33,173 nt of DNA from Solirubrobacterales bacterium (GTDB taxonomy: Bacteria > Actinomycetota > Thermoleophilia > Solirubrobacterales > Solirubrobacteraceae). The translations under genes and the position numbers were made by a program. Below the pieces are notes generated by a model. The model ran no database searches, was not told the DNA's origin, and saw only the letters and a list, made by a program, of their open reading frames with translations. The stretch spans positions 1 to 33,173 of the forward strand of contig JAFAXX010000022.1 in NCBI GenBank assembly GCA_019240655.1, written 5' to 3'. How positions within the stretch are numbered: position 1 is the stretch's first letter; every line of letters begins with the position of its first letter. Shown piece by piece: positions 16,063 through 25,424 of the stretch.

Positions 16063-16571
16063 AGACCGCGCCGCGAATCCGCGGAGACAGGCCGGCCCGC
16101 TCGTGGCGGCGGTGCGGGCCGGTCACCGAAGGGCCGGTCACGCACGGGCCGGTCACGCACAGGCCGGTCACGCACGCGATGGACGAATCGCAGCCCCGAC
16201 CACACCTCGTCGATCGCGCAGACCTTGTTGTCCACGAGGCCGGCCGCCAGGCCGAGCTCGTGCACCGCGGCCTCGGTCACGTCGGTCGGCATTCCCGACG
16301 CCCGCTTCGGCCACGCGATCCACAGGCCGCCGGTGGGCGCGAGCGCGTCGCGCAGCGCGGGCAGCCGCCGCTCGAGCGCCCGCCGGCGCTCGAAGAAGGC
16401 GACGATCACATCGAGTGGAGCCCGCAGACCCGCCAGGACGGTAACCCCGTCCGGAAGCGCGCCCAGCGTGGTCGTGAAACCCTGCGGCGCCCGGATCAGC
16501 GCCAGGCGCGTTCCCGGCTTGACCCCCAGCTTGCCCGGCAGGGGCGTGCCCGAGTAGCCCGCCCGGCTCAC
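16059..16571 (-). CDS. DUF3052 domain protein with pentapeptide-repeat tail
   Basis: The protein begins MSRAGYSGTPLPGKLGVKPGTRLALIRAPQGF, the recognisable opening of the DUF3052 family, and continues with FFERRRALERRLPALRDALAPTGGLWIAWPKRASGMPTDVTEAAVHELGLAAGLVDNKVCAIDEVWSGLRFV, matching the family core. The family is widespread in actinobacteria, often encoded alone, and its function is not known. The usual C-terminus ends shortly after WSGLRFV; here about 40 extra residues follow, containing a 15-bp tandem repeat that encodes RDRPV units. The start ATG overlaps the stop of the upstream alpha/beta hydrolase by 4 bp, so the two are likely one transcript. The stop shares the CTAG with the convergent secreted-protein gene. 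Confidence 0.85.
   Translation of the reverse strand: MSRAGYSGTPLPGKLGVKPGTRLALIRAPQGFTTTLGALPDGVTVLAGLRAPLDVIVAFFERRRALERRLPALRDALAPTGGLWIAWPKRASGMPTDVTEAAVHELGLAAGLVDNKVCAIDEVWSGLRFVHRVRDRPVRDRPVRDRPFGDRPAPPPRAGRPVSADSRRGL
16116..16175. repeat. 15-bp tandem repeat, four units
   Basis: Four adjacent copies of a 15-bp unit (GGGCCGGTCACGCAC with small changes) occupy this stretch. On the minus strand they encode RDRPV-RDRPV-RDRPF-GDRP in the tail of the DUF3052 protein. The unit length is a multiple of three, so copy-number change would keep the frame. Confidence 0.85.
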
Positions 16572-17413
16572 CCGCCGGAGCCTCGCAGCCCGCTCGCCCC
16601 GGCGACCTCCGCGATCACCTTCGAGAGCTGGCTCCCCTGCCAGGCAATCGGGGAACGGCCCGGCTCGTCGGTGATGAGCCGTGCGCCGGGGATCGCGCGC
16701 GCGTATTCCTGCCCCACGACCTCCGGGTGGCCGGGGTCCGCGTCGTCGTTGCTCGCCACCACCACCGCCGGCGCCCGGATCGCCGCCAGCTCTGAAAGCT
16801 CGCCAAACGGGCGGGAGCGCGGCACATTGCTCAGCGCATCGGCCACGGCCTCGGGATGCTCGTGCAACGCGAGCCGCTGCCGGATCACCCTGAGTACGGC
16901 GTCCCGCATCGCCTCGGGCACGGCCGGGGTTCCGTAGGCGGCCACGAAACCCTCCACCCCGCCGCTGCGCAAGCCCTCTGCGAGCGCATCCCAGCGCGCC
17001 AGCCGCTCGGGATCGTCGTTGGCGTCCGGCTCATAAGCGGGCGTTATGACAACCATCCCGGCCACCCGCTCGGGGGCGCGAAGCGCGAGCCAGAGCAGGG
17101 TGTGCGCGCCCATCGACGCGCCGGCCAGGACCGCCCGGTCGATCTCCAACTGGTCGAGCACCGCGATCAGATCGAGCCCCAGATCCTCGTAACGGTAGGC
17201 GCGGGGCGCGGGGGCCGGCCGCGACCGTCCGTGCCCACGCGCGTCGTAGCTGATCACGCGGTGACCGGAGCGCTCGAGCGACTTCGATCCCATCACGACG
17301 TAGCGCCGGGTGGCGGTCAACCCGTGGAGCAGCACTACCGGCGGGCGGTGAGGCTCGCCGGTCTCCTCGACCGCCAGCGCCGCCCCGTCGCGCTCGACCA
17401 CCCGCTCGCTCAT
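16568..17413 (-). CDS. Alpha/beta-fold hydrolase
   Basis: From ATG 17413 the protein has 281 residues. VVLLHGLTA (H30, oxyanion loop), SYDARGHGRS, and LAGASMGAH (nucleophile S100 in G-x-S-x-G) are standard for the fold. The acid is probably D225 or D227 (SNDDADPGHP). The usual catalytic His after strand 8 is not seen: that loop reads ITDEPGRSPIAWQGSQLSKV with no histidine. The protein may therefore use another residue or have lost hydrolysis. Family members act on esters, lactones, epoxides or haloalkanes, so no substrate is proposed. The frame is open upstream to 17818, but those residues do not look like this family. It overlaps the DUF3052 gene downstream. Confidence 0.82.
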   Translation of the reverse strand: MSERVVERDGAALAVEETGEPHRPPVVLLHGLTATRRYVVMGSKSLERSGHRVISYDARGHGRSRPAPAPRAYRYEDLGLDLIAVLDQLEIDRAVLAGASMGAHTLLWLALRAPERVAGMVVITPAYEPDANDDPERLARWDALAEGLRSGGVEGFVAAYGTPAVPEAMRDAVLRVIRQRLALHEHPEAVADALSNVPRSRPFGELSELAAIRAPAVVVASNDDADPGHPEVVGQEYARAIPGARLITDEPGRSPIAWQGSQLSKVIAEVAGASGLRGSGG

Positions 17414-17602
17414 TCCCGTTATGTAACACGACCCGCGCATGAGGCGAGGCGCGACCATCATCGGTCCCCTACAGGCCGGATGCGGCTCGCTCGTTGTGTC
17501 GGCGTCGCTGAGCGCCCCGCCAATCTCCATGCCGCCGTGACCGCGGTGCAACACTTCACGCGCCGGCCAGGGTGTGAGCCACGAGCGATGAGGAGAGGGT
17601 CG

Positions 17603-17812
17603 ATGAGACAGAGCAGCGCGCGGATCCTGCCCACCCACAGCCGTCCCCTGCCGCGGACCGAGGCGTGGCCCGAGCTCGTGTTCCCCAACGGCGAACCTGG
17701 CTTGGCAGGTTCGCGGTTCGAAGTCGTCGACGCCGACCCGGCGTGGATGAAGCTCGGTGCGCTCGCGAGGGGGCCGCCGATGCCACCGAGCGACCGTGGT
17801 CAACTGCGGTGA
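17603..17812 (+). pseudogene. Orphan N-terminus of a MetE-like (cobalamin-independent methionine synthase) protein
   Basis: ATG 17603 has a strong ribosome site (GAGGAGAGGG). The first 26 residues, MRQSSARILPTHSRPLPRTE and following, resemble the start of the short MetE-like family (consensus M.rS..RilTTHvGSLPRp..L..l). After about residue 30 the similarity ends, and the ORF stops after 69 residues against about 370 in the family. The downstream MBL-hydrolase start lies 5 bp after the stop, so the remnant's ribosome site may still drive translation of that gene. Some of the 69 residues may come from another source joined by deletion. Confidence 0.5.
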
Positions 17813-17816
17813 GCGC

Positions 17817-18764
<948 letters not shown>

Positions 18765-18831
18765 CACTTGCGCCTGGTCGGCACCGTCGGCCTCGGCTGC
18801 GGCTTTCAGTTCGACCCGACCTGTCTATGAG

Positions 18832-18909
18832 GCGCTGCTCGACCGAGCCGCGCGCGGGCGCTGCTCGACCGAGCCGCGCGCGGGCGCTGCTCGACCGAGC
18901 CACGCGCGG
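18832..18909. repeat. 26-bp tandem repeat, three units
   Basis: Units start at 18832, 18858 and 18884; each contains GCTGCTCGACCGAGCC followed by CGCGCGGG, with one change in the last. The array is intergenic, between the convergent MBL-hydrolase and GH13 genes, and its period is not a multiple of three. Confidence 0.85.
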
Positions 18910-18926
18910 GCGCGGCGCCGCCGCAC

Positions 18927-20477
18927 TCAGCCGGCCGCAGCCACACGGCGTCCTGCGGGCGCACCCGCGGCCGTGCGGGCCCGCAACCACAGGTAGCCGT
19001 ACGGGGCCAGCGCCACGCGGAGCCGGCCACGCTGCACGCTGTGCTCGCGCAGCTCGAGGAGATCGTCCACGCCGACGACGTCCGTGCCGAGGTCGAGCTC
19101 GGCGGCGGCGGGCGCGTCGGCGAGGTTGTGAACGGTGAGCACCGTCGATCCCCGCCAGTCGGAGCGATGGGCGAAAACCGTCGGGGGATCGGTCTCGATC
19201 AGCGCGCTCGTGCCGCAGCCGAGCTCGGGCGTCGCGCGCCGTTGGTGGATCAGCCTGGTCATGAACCGCAGCAGCGAGCCCGGCGTGCGCCGCTGCGCGT
19301 CCGCCTCGTCCCAGTCCATTGGCAGGCGCACGCTCATGCGCCCCTCGCGGCCGAGGTCCTCCCCCATGCCGATCTCGTCGCCGTAGAGCAGCACCGGTGT
19401 GCCCGGCAGCGAGAGCAACAGCGACCAGGCCATGCGTAGCCGCGGCCCGTCCCCGCCGAGCATCGGCGCCACCCGCCGGCGGATGCCGGTCCCGTACACG
19501 CGCATCCGCGATTCCGGGCCGAACACGGCGAGCACCTCCTCGCGCTCGCGTTCGGCGAGCTTGTCCAGCGTCAGCTCGTCGTGGTTGCGCAGGAACGTCG
19601 CCCAGCCGGCGTCGCGCGGGGGCACGGGGAGACGGCGAATCAGGTCCTCGAGCGGTGCGGCTTCGCACCGGGCGAGCGAGAGCCACAGGCGCTGGTTGAT
19701 GAGGAAGGCGAGCTGCAGATGCAGCGCCTCGCCGTGGTCGGAGAAATACGACTCGAGGTCGTCCACGTCGACGTTGACCTCCCCCATCAGCGTCGCGTCG
19801 CCGCGCCGGCGCTGAGCGAACTCTCGTAGTGCGTGCAGCCAGCGCTTGGCGTCGCCGCCGGCCGCCCGTTCGGGCCCCACCTCCTCGACCAGGAACGGGA
19901 CGGCGTCCATGCGAAAGCCCGCCACGCCGAGCGCCAGCCACAGCCCGACCGTCTTGGCGATCTGATCGCGCACGGCCGGATTGGTGATGTCGAGGTCGGG
20001 CTGGAACGGCGCAAAGCGGTGCAGGTAGTACTGACCGGCCTGCTCCTGCCAGCTCCAGTCCTCGGCGGTCGTGCCCTGTTCGCGCGATGGATCGTCCGAC
20101 CAGACGTAGTAGCGGCGATACGGCGACGTGCGGCTCGCACAGGCCGCGCGGAACCACGGGTGCTCGTCCGAGGAGTGGTGGACCACCAGGTCGGCGAGCA
20201 CGCGCAGTCCGCGGTCGTGCGCGTGCCGCACCGCCGCCACGAAGTCGCCGAGGTCGCCGAGCCGCGGATCGACGCCGAGGTAGTCGCTGATGTCGTAGCC
20301 GTCGTCGCGGTTCGGCGTGGGATAGAACGGCATGAGCCAAACGCATGAGGCACCGAGCGCCGCGACGTGGTCCAGCCGGGGGATCAGTCCAGGGAAGTCA
20401 CCGCCGAACGTCTCGGGGTCGAGGCAGTAGACGACCGCGTTCTTCCACCACAGGTCACTCGCCGGTGCCACGTTCAT
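18927..20477 (-). CDS. GH13 alpha-amylase-family enzyme, trehalose-synthase-like
   Basis: From ATG 20477 the protein has 516 residues. It carries the GH13 barrel motifs in order: DLVVHHSSDEHPWF (region I), GFRMDAVPFL (nucleophile D191), MGEVNVD (acid/base E233) and FLRNHDELT (D300). The segment FQPDLDITNPAVRDQIAKTVGLWLALGVAGFRMDAVPFL matches trehalose synthase/maltose glucosyltransferase relatives (GH13_16-like), which isomerise maltose and trehalose, but amylase or glucosidase activity cannot be excluded. A C-terminal beta domain (about 420-510) follows. It is shorter than TreS fused to maltokinase. No signal peptide, so cytoplasmic. The frame is open upstream to 20705, but that part is not homologous. 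A perfect GCGGGTACCCGC palindrome lies about 62 bp upstream. Confidence 0.88.
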   Translation of the reverse strand: MNVAPASDLWWKNAVVYCLDPETFGGDFPGLIPRLDHVAALGASCVWLMPFYPTPNRDDGYDISDYLGVDPRLGDLGDFVAAVRHAHDRGLRVLADLVVHHSSDEHPWFRAACASRTSPYRRYYVWSDDPSREQGTTAEDWSWQEQAGQYYLHRFAPFQPDLDITNPAVRDQIAKTVGLWLALGVAGFRMDAVPFLVEEVGPERAAGGDAKRWLHALREFAQRRRGDATLMGEVNVDVDDLESYFSDHGEALHLQLAFLINQRLWLSLARCEAAPLEDLIRRLPVPPRDAGWATFLRNHDELTLDKLAEREREEVLAVFGPESRMRVYGTGIRRRVAPMLGGDGPRLRMAWSLLLSLPGTPVLLYGDEIGMGEDLGREGRMSVRLPMDWDEADAQRRTPGSLLRFMTRLIHQRRATPELGCGTSALIETDPPTVFAHRSDWRGSTVLTVHNLADAPAAAELDLGTDVVGVDDLLELREHSVQRGRLRVALAPYGYLWLRARTAAGAPAGRRVAAAG

Positions 20478-20538
20478 GGCCGCCCGACTACCCGCGATCG
20501 AAAGATCCTCCACCCGCTTGCCGACCTGCAGCACCGAT

Positions 20539-20550
20539 GCGGGTACCCGC
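20539..20550. promoter_or_regulatory. 12-bp palindrome between GH13 and aldehyde dehydrogenase genes
   Basis: GCGGGTACCCGC is perfectly self-complementary and lies in the divergent intergenic region, 62 bp before the GH13 start. It may be an operator, but short GC palindromes also occur by chance. Confidence 0.25.
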
Positions 20551-20707
20551 GAGCGGTACCTCGGGGTCCCCTCCCCTACCCCGGCTCGATCGGCTGCGTC
20601 CCGGCTCGGACCTCTAATCCTTAAGCTTGATGGCCGGGCCGACGTCCGAATGGGCGGTGGCCAACGACCCCGATCCACGAACGATCCCTTGTTCCAGAGG
20701 AGCAACG

Positions 20708-22225
20708 ATGACCGCCACGGCGACCCGCCTGCTTGAGAACTACATCGCCGGCCGTTGGATGCCGGCTGCCGCGGCCACCGGCGAGCAGGAGGTCGTCAAT
20801 CCCGCCACCGGGGAGGTACTCGCGCGCGTGCCGCTGTCGGGCTCCGCCGACCTCGACGACGCCGTCACCGCGGCCCGCGGCGCGCTGGCCGAGTGGCGGG
20901 CCGTCTCGACCATCGCCCGGGCGCGCAAGCTGTTCGAGCTCCGCGAGCGTCTCGTCGCCCGCGGCGAGGAGCTCGCGCGCTCGGTGACCACCGAGATGGG
21001 CAAGACGATCGCCGATGCGCGCGCCGAGGTCGCACGGATGATCGAGATGGTCGAGTGCGCCTGCGCGATCCCGACCACGATGCAGGGGCGCATCCTGGAA
21101 GACGTCTCGCGCAACATCGACTTGGAGACCGTGCGTCAGCCAGTTGGCGTCTGCGCGGCGATTGTGCCCTTCAACTTCCCGGCCATGGTGCCGTTCTGGT
21201 TCCTGCCCTTCGCGATCGCCTGCGGCAACACGTTCGTGCTCAAGCCCTCGGAACAGGTGCCGATGACCCAGCAGATCGCCTTTGAGGAACTCGATGCCCT
21301 GGAGCTGCCCTCCGGCGTGGTCAACCTCGTCAACGGCGGGCGCGAGCTGGTGGAGGGCATGCTCGACCATCCCGGCATCGACGCCGTCTCGTTCGTCGGC
21401 TCGGCCCCCGTGGCCAAGCTCGTGTACGAGCGCGCGGCCAAGTCCGGCAAGCGCGTCCAGGCCCTCGGCGGGGCCAAGAACCACATGGTCGTGATGCCGG
21501 ACGCGGTCATCGAGCCCACCGTCGACGGCGTCATCGGCTCCGCGTTTGGCGCCGCGGGGCAGCGGTGCATGGCCGGGTCGGTGCTGGTCACCGTCGGCGA
21601 GGCCCACGAACGGGTCATGCCGGCGCTCGTAGCGGCGACCGAGGCGCTCACCGTGGGCGACGGGCTGCAGGAGCGCACCGACGTCGGACCGGTGATCTCG
21701 TGTGCGGCTCGTGACCGCATCGTCGGCTGTATCGAGCGTGCCCTCGCGGATGGCGCACGGGCCGCCGTAGACGGTCGGGCGCCCGCGGGCGACGAGCTCG
21801 GTTCCGGCGGCGCCTTCATCGCGCCAACGATCCTCGACGATGTCGCCCCCGACGCGCCGATCATCGGCGAGGAGGTGTTCGGACCGGTGCTCAGCGTCGT
21901 GCGGGCCGGTTCGCTTGACGAGGCCATCGACATCGTCAGCGCGAGCCGCTTTGGCAACGGCGTATCGATCTTCACCGAGTCAGGGGCGTCGGTGCGCCGC
22001 TTTCGCCACGAGGTTCAGGTCGGCATGATCGGCGTCAACATCGGCGTCGCCGCGCCGGCGGCCTTCTTTCCCTTCTCAGGCTGGAAGGAGAGCTTCCTCG
22101 GCGACCTGCACGCTCATGGCCCCGATGCAATTGAGTTTTACACGCGTAAGAAGACCGTGACCAGCCGCTACTACTCGAGCGGCCAGGGCAGCGGCAGCTA
22201 CTTCGTCGAGCACGCCGGCGGATGA
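20708..22225 (+). CDS. mmsA: CoA-acylating methylmalonate-semialdehyde dehydrogenase
   Basis: The ATG at 20708 follows a good AGAGGAG ribosome site. The 505-residue product is full length for the aldehyde dehydrogenase family: PFNFPAMVPFWFLPFAIACGNTFVLKPSEQVP (oxyanion N157), SFVGSAPVAKLVYERAA, QALGGAKNHMVVMPDA and the catalytic cysteine in GAAGQRCMAGS (C287). GAKNHMVVMPDA and PFSGWKESFLGDLHAHG in the C-terminal part are typical of methylmalonate-semialdehyde dehydrogenases (MmsA/IolA). These convert methylmalonate or malonate semialdehyde to propionyl- or acetyl-CoA with NAD and CoA in valine or inositol breakdown. No other valine or inositol gene is next to it. The gene is divergent from the GH13 gene. 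Confidence 0.9.
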   Translation: MTATATRLLENYIAGRWMPAAAATGEQEVVNPATGEVLARVPLSGSADLDDAVTAARGALAEWRAVSTIARARKLFELRERLVARGEELARSVTTEMGKTIADARAEVARMIEMVECACAIPTTMQGRILEDVSRNIDLETVRQPVGVCAAIVPFNFPAMVPFWFLPFAIACGNTFVLKPSEQVPMTQQIAFEELDALELPSGVVNLVNGGRELVEGMLDHPGIDAVSFVGSAPVAKLVYERAAKSGKRVQALGGAKNHMVVMPDAVIEPTVDGVIGSAFGAAGQRCMAGSVLVTVGEAHERVMPALVAATEALTVGDGLQERTDVGPVISCAARDRIVGCIERALADGARAAVDGRAPAGDELGSGGAFIAPTILDDVAPDAPIIGEEVFGPVLSVVRAGSLDEAIDIVSASRFGNGVSIFTESGASVRRFRHEVQVGMIGVNIGVAAPAAFFPFSGWKESFLGDLHAHGPDAIEFYTRKKTVTSRYYSSGQGSGSYFVEHAGG

Positions 22226-22254
22226 CCCTGCGGTCTTCGAGGCCGACGATTGCG

Positions 22255-23043
22255 CTACACGGACAAGGCGCCTGGCCCCGTTCGCACGCTGAGCAACCGC
22301 CCGGCGGTGCCCGCCCGCGCTCGGTGAGCGGCGGCGGTGCGCGAGCCGACGTTGAGCTTGCCGTAGATGTTCTCGAGGTGCTTCTTGACCGTCGCCGGGC
22401 TGACGACGAGCACCTCGGCGACAGCGGCGTTGCTCGCGCCCGCGGCGACGAGATCCAACACTTCGCGCTCGCGAGCGGTTAGCGCAGCGCGGGCCGCAGC
22501 TCGCCTCGCCGCCAGCTCGGCCGCGTGCAGGTGTGGGCGCAGGAGCTCGGCGAGGAGCAGCTCGTCGTCGGAGAAGTCCGGCCGGGTACGGTTCAGCCAG
22601 ATTCCCACCAGGCGGTCGGGCGGTCCGTCAAGCCCCAGCGTCAACTGGTGCCCGATCGCGGCCGGACGGAAGAACTCGCCATACAGCGCAACCCGCCGGA
22701 AACTGCGCATACCGGTCACGTCTGAGAGCCGGTGCGCGGTGCTGTCACCGGCGGCGTGCAAGCGGATCAGCGGGTGCGCGGCAAGGTGGCGGACGAAAGC
22801 GGTGATCAGCGCCGGGCTGACCGCATCCGCCGGCTCCAGCGGGGGCGACGTCGTGCAGGTAACCGCCGAGGTCCCGAGCCTGGTCGGCCGGGGACCGAGC
22901 TCGAACTCGTTGAAGACCAGCACGTCGCAGGGGAAGGCAGCGGCCATCGCGGTCAGCAGCTCGGCGTGGTAGGTCTCGAGCGATCCGGCTGCTTCGGCGT
23001 CGGCGGTCAGCGTCAGGATCGCTTTGACGGCCGCGGTGTTCAT
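22255..23043 (-). CDS. LuxR-family transcriptional regulator
   Basis: The 262-residue protein ends with a complete LuxR-type [60 protein letters not shown] (about 188-243). The N-terminal 185 residues have no Walker box or receiver domain and resemble the GAF-like sensor part of stand-alone LuxR regulators that bind small ligands. It is divergent from a flavin-dependent oxidoreductase gene; the 91-bp gap holds a perfect 18-bp inverted repeat, so this protein likely controls that gene and itself. ATG 23043 is chosen as the first sensible start; no strong ribosome site is visible. Confidence 0.85.
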   Translation of the reverse strand: MNTAAVKAILTLTADAEAAGSLETYHAELLTAMAAAFPCDVLVFNEFELGPRPTRLGTSAVTCTTSPPLEPADAVSPALITAFVRHLAAHPLIRLHAAGDSTAHRLSDVTGMRSFRRVALYGEFFRPAAIGHQLTLGLDGPPDRLVGIWLNRTRPDFSDDELLLAELLRPHLHAAELAARRAAARAALTAREREVLDLVAAGASNAAVAEVLVVSPATVKKHLENIYGKLNVGSRTAAAHRARAGTAGRLLSVRTGPGALSV

Positions 23044-23058
23044 GGCCTCGTGACAAAG

Positions 23059-23076
23059 ATACGCCGAACGGCGTAT
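23059..23076. promoter_or_regulatory. Inverted repeat, likely operator between luxR and flavoprotein genes
   Basis: ATACGCCGAACGGCGTAT has perfect 8-bp arms around AA. It lies in the 91-bp intergenic region, 15 bp upstream of the LuxR gene start and 58 bp upstream of the flavoprotein start. This is the place and form expected for a dimeric regulator site. Confidence 0.65.
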
Positions 23077-23134
23077 GGATTGGGGCTTGAGTTTGCGGTC
23101 TCATCCGACGCCAAACACGAAAAGGGGGCCAGGC

Positions 23135-24514
23135 ATGGCGACGGTAGAAACCACCAGCGCCGCCCAGCTTCGCGGCCGGCTGCGGGGAAGCTACATCGAT
23201 CAGGGTGCGCCCGACTACGACGAGGCGCGGACCCTGTACAACGCGATGATCGACAAGCGGCCGGCGGCGATCGTGCGCTGCGCCGATGCGGCCGACGTGA
23301 TCGCCGCGCTCTCGCACGCGCGCGAGCATGAGCTTCGGGTCGCCGTACGCGGTGGTGGACACAACGGGGCCGGGCTGGGCAGCGTCGACGACGGGCTGGT
23401 GATCGATCTGTCGCCGATGCACGGGGTCAGCGTCGATCCGCGCGAGAAGATCGCCCGCGTCGACGGAGGCGCGACGCTTGCCGCGGTCGATCACGCGACG
23501 CACGTGTTCGGGTTGGCAGTCCCGGGGGGCATCATCTCGACCACGGGAATCGGCGGACTGGCGCTCGGGGGCGGGCTCGGGCACATCACCCGGCGTTGTG
23601 GGCTGACGGTCGACAACCTGCTCTCTGCCGACGTGGTGCTCGCCGACGGTAGCCTTGTCACGGCCAGCGCGCAGCAGAACGAGGATCTGTTCTGGGCACT
23701 GCGCGGCGGCGGCGGCAACTTCGGGATCGTGACCTCGTTCACCTTCCGCTGCCATGAAGTGGCCAACGTGATCGCCGGCCCGGTCCTCTACGACCTCGAC
23801 GACGCCGCCCACCTGCTCTCGTGGTGGCGTGAGTTCGGCCCGGCGCAGCCCGACGAGCTGAGCGGGTTCTTCGCCTTCCTCAGCGTTCCGCCCGGGCCGC
23901 CGTTCCCGGAGGAGCTTCACTTACGCAAGGTCTGCGCGATCCTGTGGTGCTACTGCGGTAGTGAGGACGATCCCGTCTGCCTGCGCGAGGCGCGCGGATT
24001 CGGCCGGCCGCTGCTCGATGGCGTCGCGCCGATGCCGCTGCCCGCCCTTCAATCCGCGTTCGACGGCGTCTATCCACCCGGCGATCAGTGGTACTGGCGT
24101 GGTGACTTCGTCTCAGAGCTGCCCGACGCAGCGATTGAGCGCCACCTCGAGCATGGCACCGCGCTGCCGACGTGGAAGTCGACCATGCATATGTACGCGA
24201 TCGACGGCGCCGCCTCGCGAGTCGCCGCCGATGCCACGCCATGGGCATACCGGGACGCGAAGTGGGCGCAGGTGATCGTCGGCGTGGATTCCGACCGCGC
24301 CAACGCCGCCACGATCCGCCAATGGTGCGTTGACTACTGGGAGGCGACGCACCCGTATTCGCTGGGCGGCGGGTACGTCAACTTCATGATGGACGAAGGC
24401 CAGGAGCGCGTCGAGGCCACCTACCGCGGAAACTACAACCGGCTCACGCAGATCAAAGCGAAGTACGACCCCGACAACGTCTTCGCCGTCAACCAGAACA
24501 TCCGTCCCGCTTGA
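23135..24514 (+). CDS. FAD-linked oxidoreductase, berberine-bridge-enzyme (BBE) type
   Basis: The 459-residue protein shows the FAD-binding PCMH domain: RVAVRGGGHNGAGLGSVDDGLVIDLSPM (H76, likely covalent FAD attachment), VPGGIISTTGIGGLALGGGLGHITRRCGLTVDNLLSADVVLADG, and the BBE C-terminal motif YRGNYNRLTQIKAKYDPDNVFAVNQNI. Family members oxidise sugars, alcohols or alkaloid-like substrates and pass electrons to oxygen. The second covalent cysteine of bicovalent members is not in the usual place, so one covalent link is more likely. No signal peptide is seen. ATG 23135 follows an AAGGGGG ribosome site. The neighbouring LuxR gene probably regulates it. Confidence 0.87.
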   Translation: MATVETTSAAQLRGRLRGSYIDQGAPDYDEARTLYNAMIDKRPAAIVRCADAADVIAALSHAREHELRVAVRGGGHNGAGLGSVDDGLVIDLSPMHGVSVDPREKIARVDGGATLAAVDHATHVFGLAVPGGIISTTGIGGLALGGGLGHITRRCGLTVDNLLSADVVLADGSLVTASAQQNEDLFWALRGGGGNFGIVTSFTFRCHEVANVIAGPVLYDLDDAAHLLSWWREFGPAQPDELSGFFAFLSVPPGPPFPEELHLRKVCAILWCYCGSEDDPVCLREARGFGRPLLDGVAPMPLPALQSAFDGVYPPGDQWYWRGDFVSELPDAAIERHLEHGTALPTWKSTMHMYAIDGAASRVAADATPWAYRDAKWAQVIVGVDSDRANAATIRQWCVDYWEATHPYSLGGGYVNFMMDEGQERVEATYRGNYNRLTQIKAKYDPDNVFAVNQNIRPA

Positions 24515-24518
24515 CGCC

Positions 24519-24538
24519 GCCGCGACGCTTGTCGCGGC
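24519..24538. terminator. Bidirectional terminator-like hairpin
   Basis: GCCGCGAC, loop GCTT, GTCGCGGC form a perfect 8-bp stem 4 bp after the flavoprotein stop and 26 bp before the convergent epimerase stop. There is no T-run on the plus strand, which is common in high-GC actinobacteria. Confidence 0.55.
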
Positions 24539-24563
24539 CCACGTCCTGTCGCGGCCGCGCCGG

Positions 24564-25424
24564 TCAAAACAGCTCGCGCCAGCTGAACTTCGGCGCGTAG
24601 CCAAGCACCGACCGCGCCTTGGTGATGTCCAGCAGCGTGTCGTTCGCTTGCAGGTGCTCCGCCACGGGGACGGCGGGAAACACCTCCGCCATCAGTTCGC
24701 GACTCGGCCGCTTCATCACCGTGTCCGCGGCAGCGATGATGAACGCCTCCGCCGCATCCACATCGGCGTCGAGCGCCAGACGGACGCTCTCGGCAACGTG
24801 GCTCTCGTCGACGTAGCCCCACAGGTTCCACTTGCGCGCGTGAGGGTCCTCCCAGTAGCCAGGGAACTTCTCGTAGTCGGACCGAACCATGATGTTCGAG
24901 AACCGCAGTCCAATGATCGGGATGCCACTCCAGCGACTCCACTGGCGGGCCATCTCCTCACCCAGCACCTTCGAGAGCGCATAGCTGGTCTCCGGGTACA
25001 CATGAGCTTCATCGACGGGGGCGTAATCCGGGGGCCGGGTGAACGGCAGCCCGAGCGTGGTCTCGCTCGATGCCCAAACCACCCGCTTCAATCCGAGCCG
25101 GGCCGCGGCCGCGAAGACGGCGTGGGTGCTTGTGACATTGGTGCGGAAGACACGGTCCGGTGTGGCGTGCGCCGGCGAAGGGATCGCCGCGAGATGCACC
25201 ACGGCCTCGATCCCCGGAAGGGTCTCCCCACCCGCCAGCGCCTCCAGCGTCTCACCGAAGTCGGTGACGTCCGCGGCAAGGAACGGGATCGGCGCCTCGG
25301 GGGAATACGACTCCGGCGAGCCGACCCGGTCGATGTTGAGTACCTCGTGGCCGTGCTCGGCAAGGTCCGTGACGACCGCGCGACCTGCCTTGCCACTGCC
25401 CCCGGTCACAGCGATTCTCGCCAC
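24564..25424 (-). CDS. NAD(P)-dependent epimerase/dehydratase (extended SDR)
   Basis: The 286-residue protein starts MARIAVTGGSGKAGRAVV with the GxxGxxG nucleotide loop (GGSGKAG). D32 in NIDR suggests NAD preference. The extended-SDR catalytic pattern follows: VVWASSETTLG (Ser/Thr) and YALSKVLGEE (YxxxK). The C-terminal segment ends with DITKARSVLGYAPKFSWRELF, the common end of UDP-sugar-epimerase-like proteins. Substrates in this group include nucleotide sugars, uronic acids and steroids, so none is assigned. The start is a GTG at 25424; no ribosome site is seen, so it could be leaderless. It is convergent to the flavoprotein gene and divergent from the thioredoxin gene. Confidence 0.85.
   Translation of the reverse strand: MARIAVTGGSGKAGRAVVTDLAEHGHEVLNIDRVGSPESYSPEAPIPFLAADVTDFGETLEALAGGETLPGIEAVVHLAAIPSPAHATPDRVFRTNVTSTHAVFAAAARLGLKRVVWASSETTLGLPFTRPPDYAPVDEAHVYPETSYALSKVLGEEMARQWSRWSGIPIIGLRFSNIMVRSDYEKFPGYWEDPHARKWNLWGYVDESHVAESVRLALDADVDAAEAFIIAAADTVMKRPSRELMAEVFPAVPVAEHLQANDTLLDITKARSVLGYAPKFSWRELF

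Noticed and set aside
20621..21607. 328-codon minus-strand ORF
   Set aside because: Antisense shadow of the aldehyde dehydrogenase.
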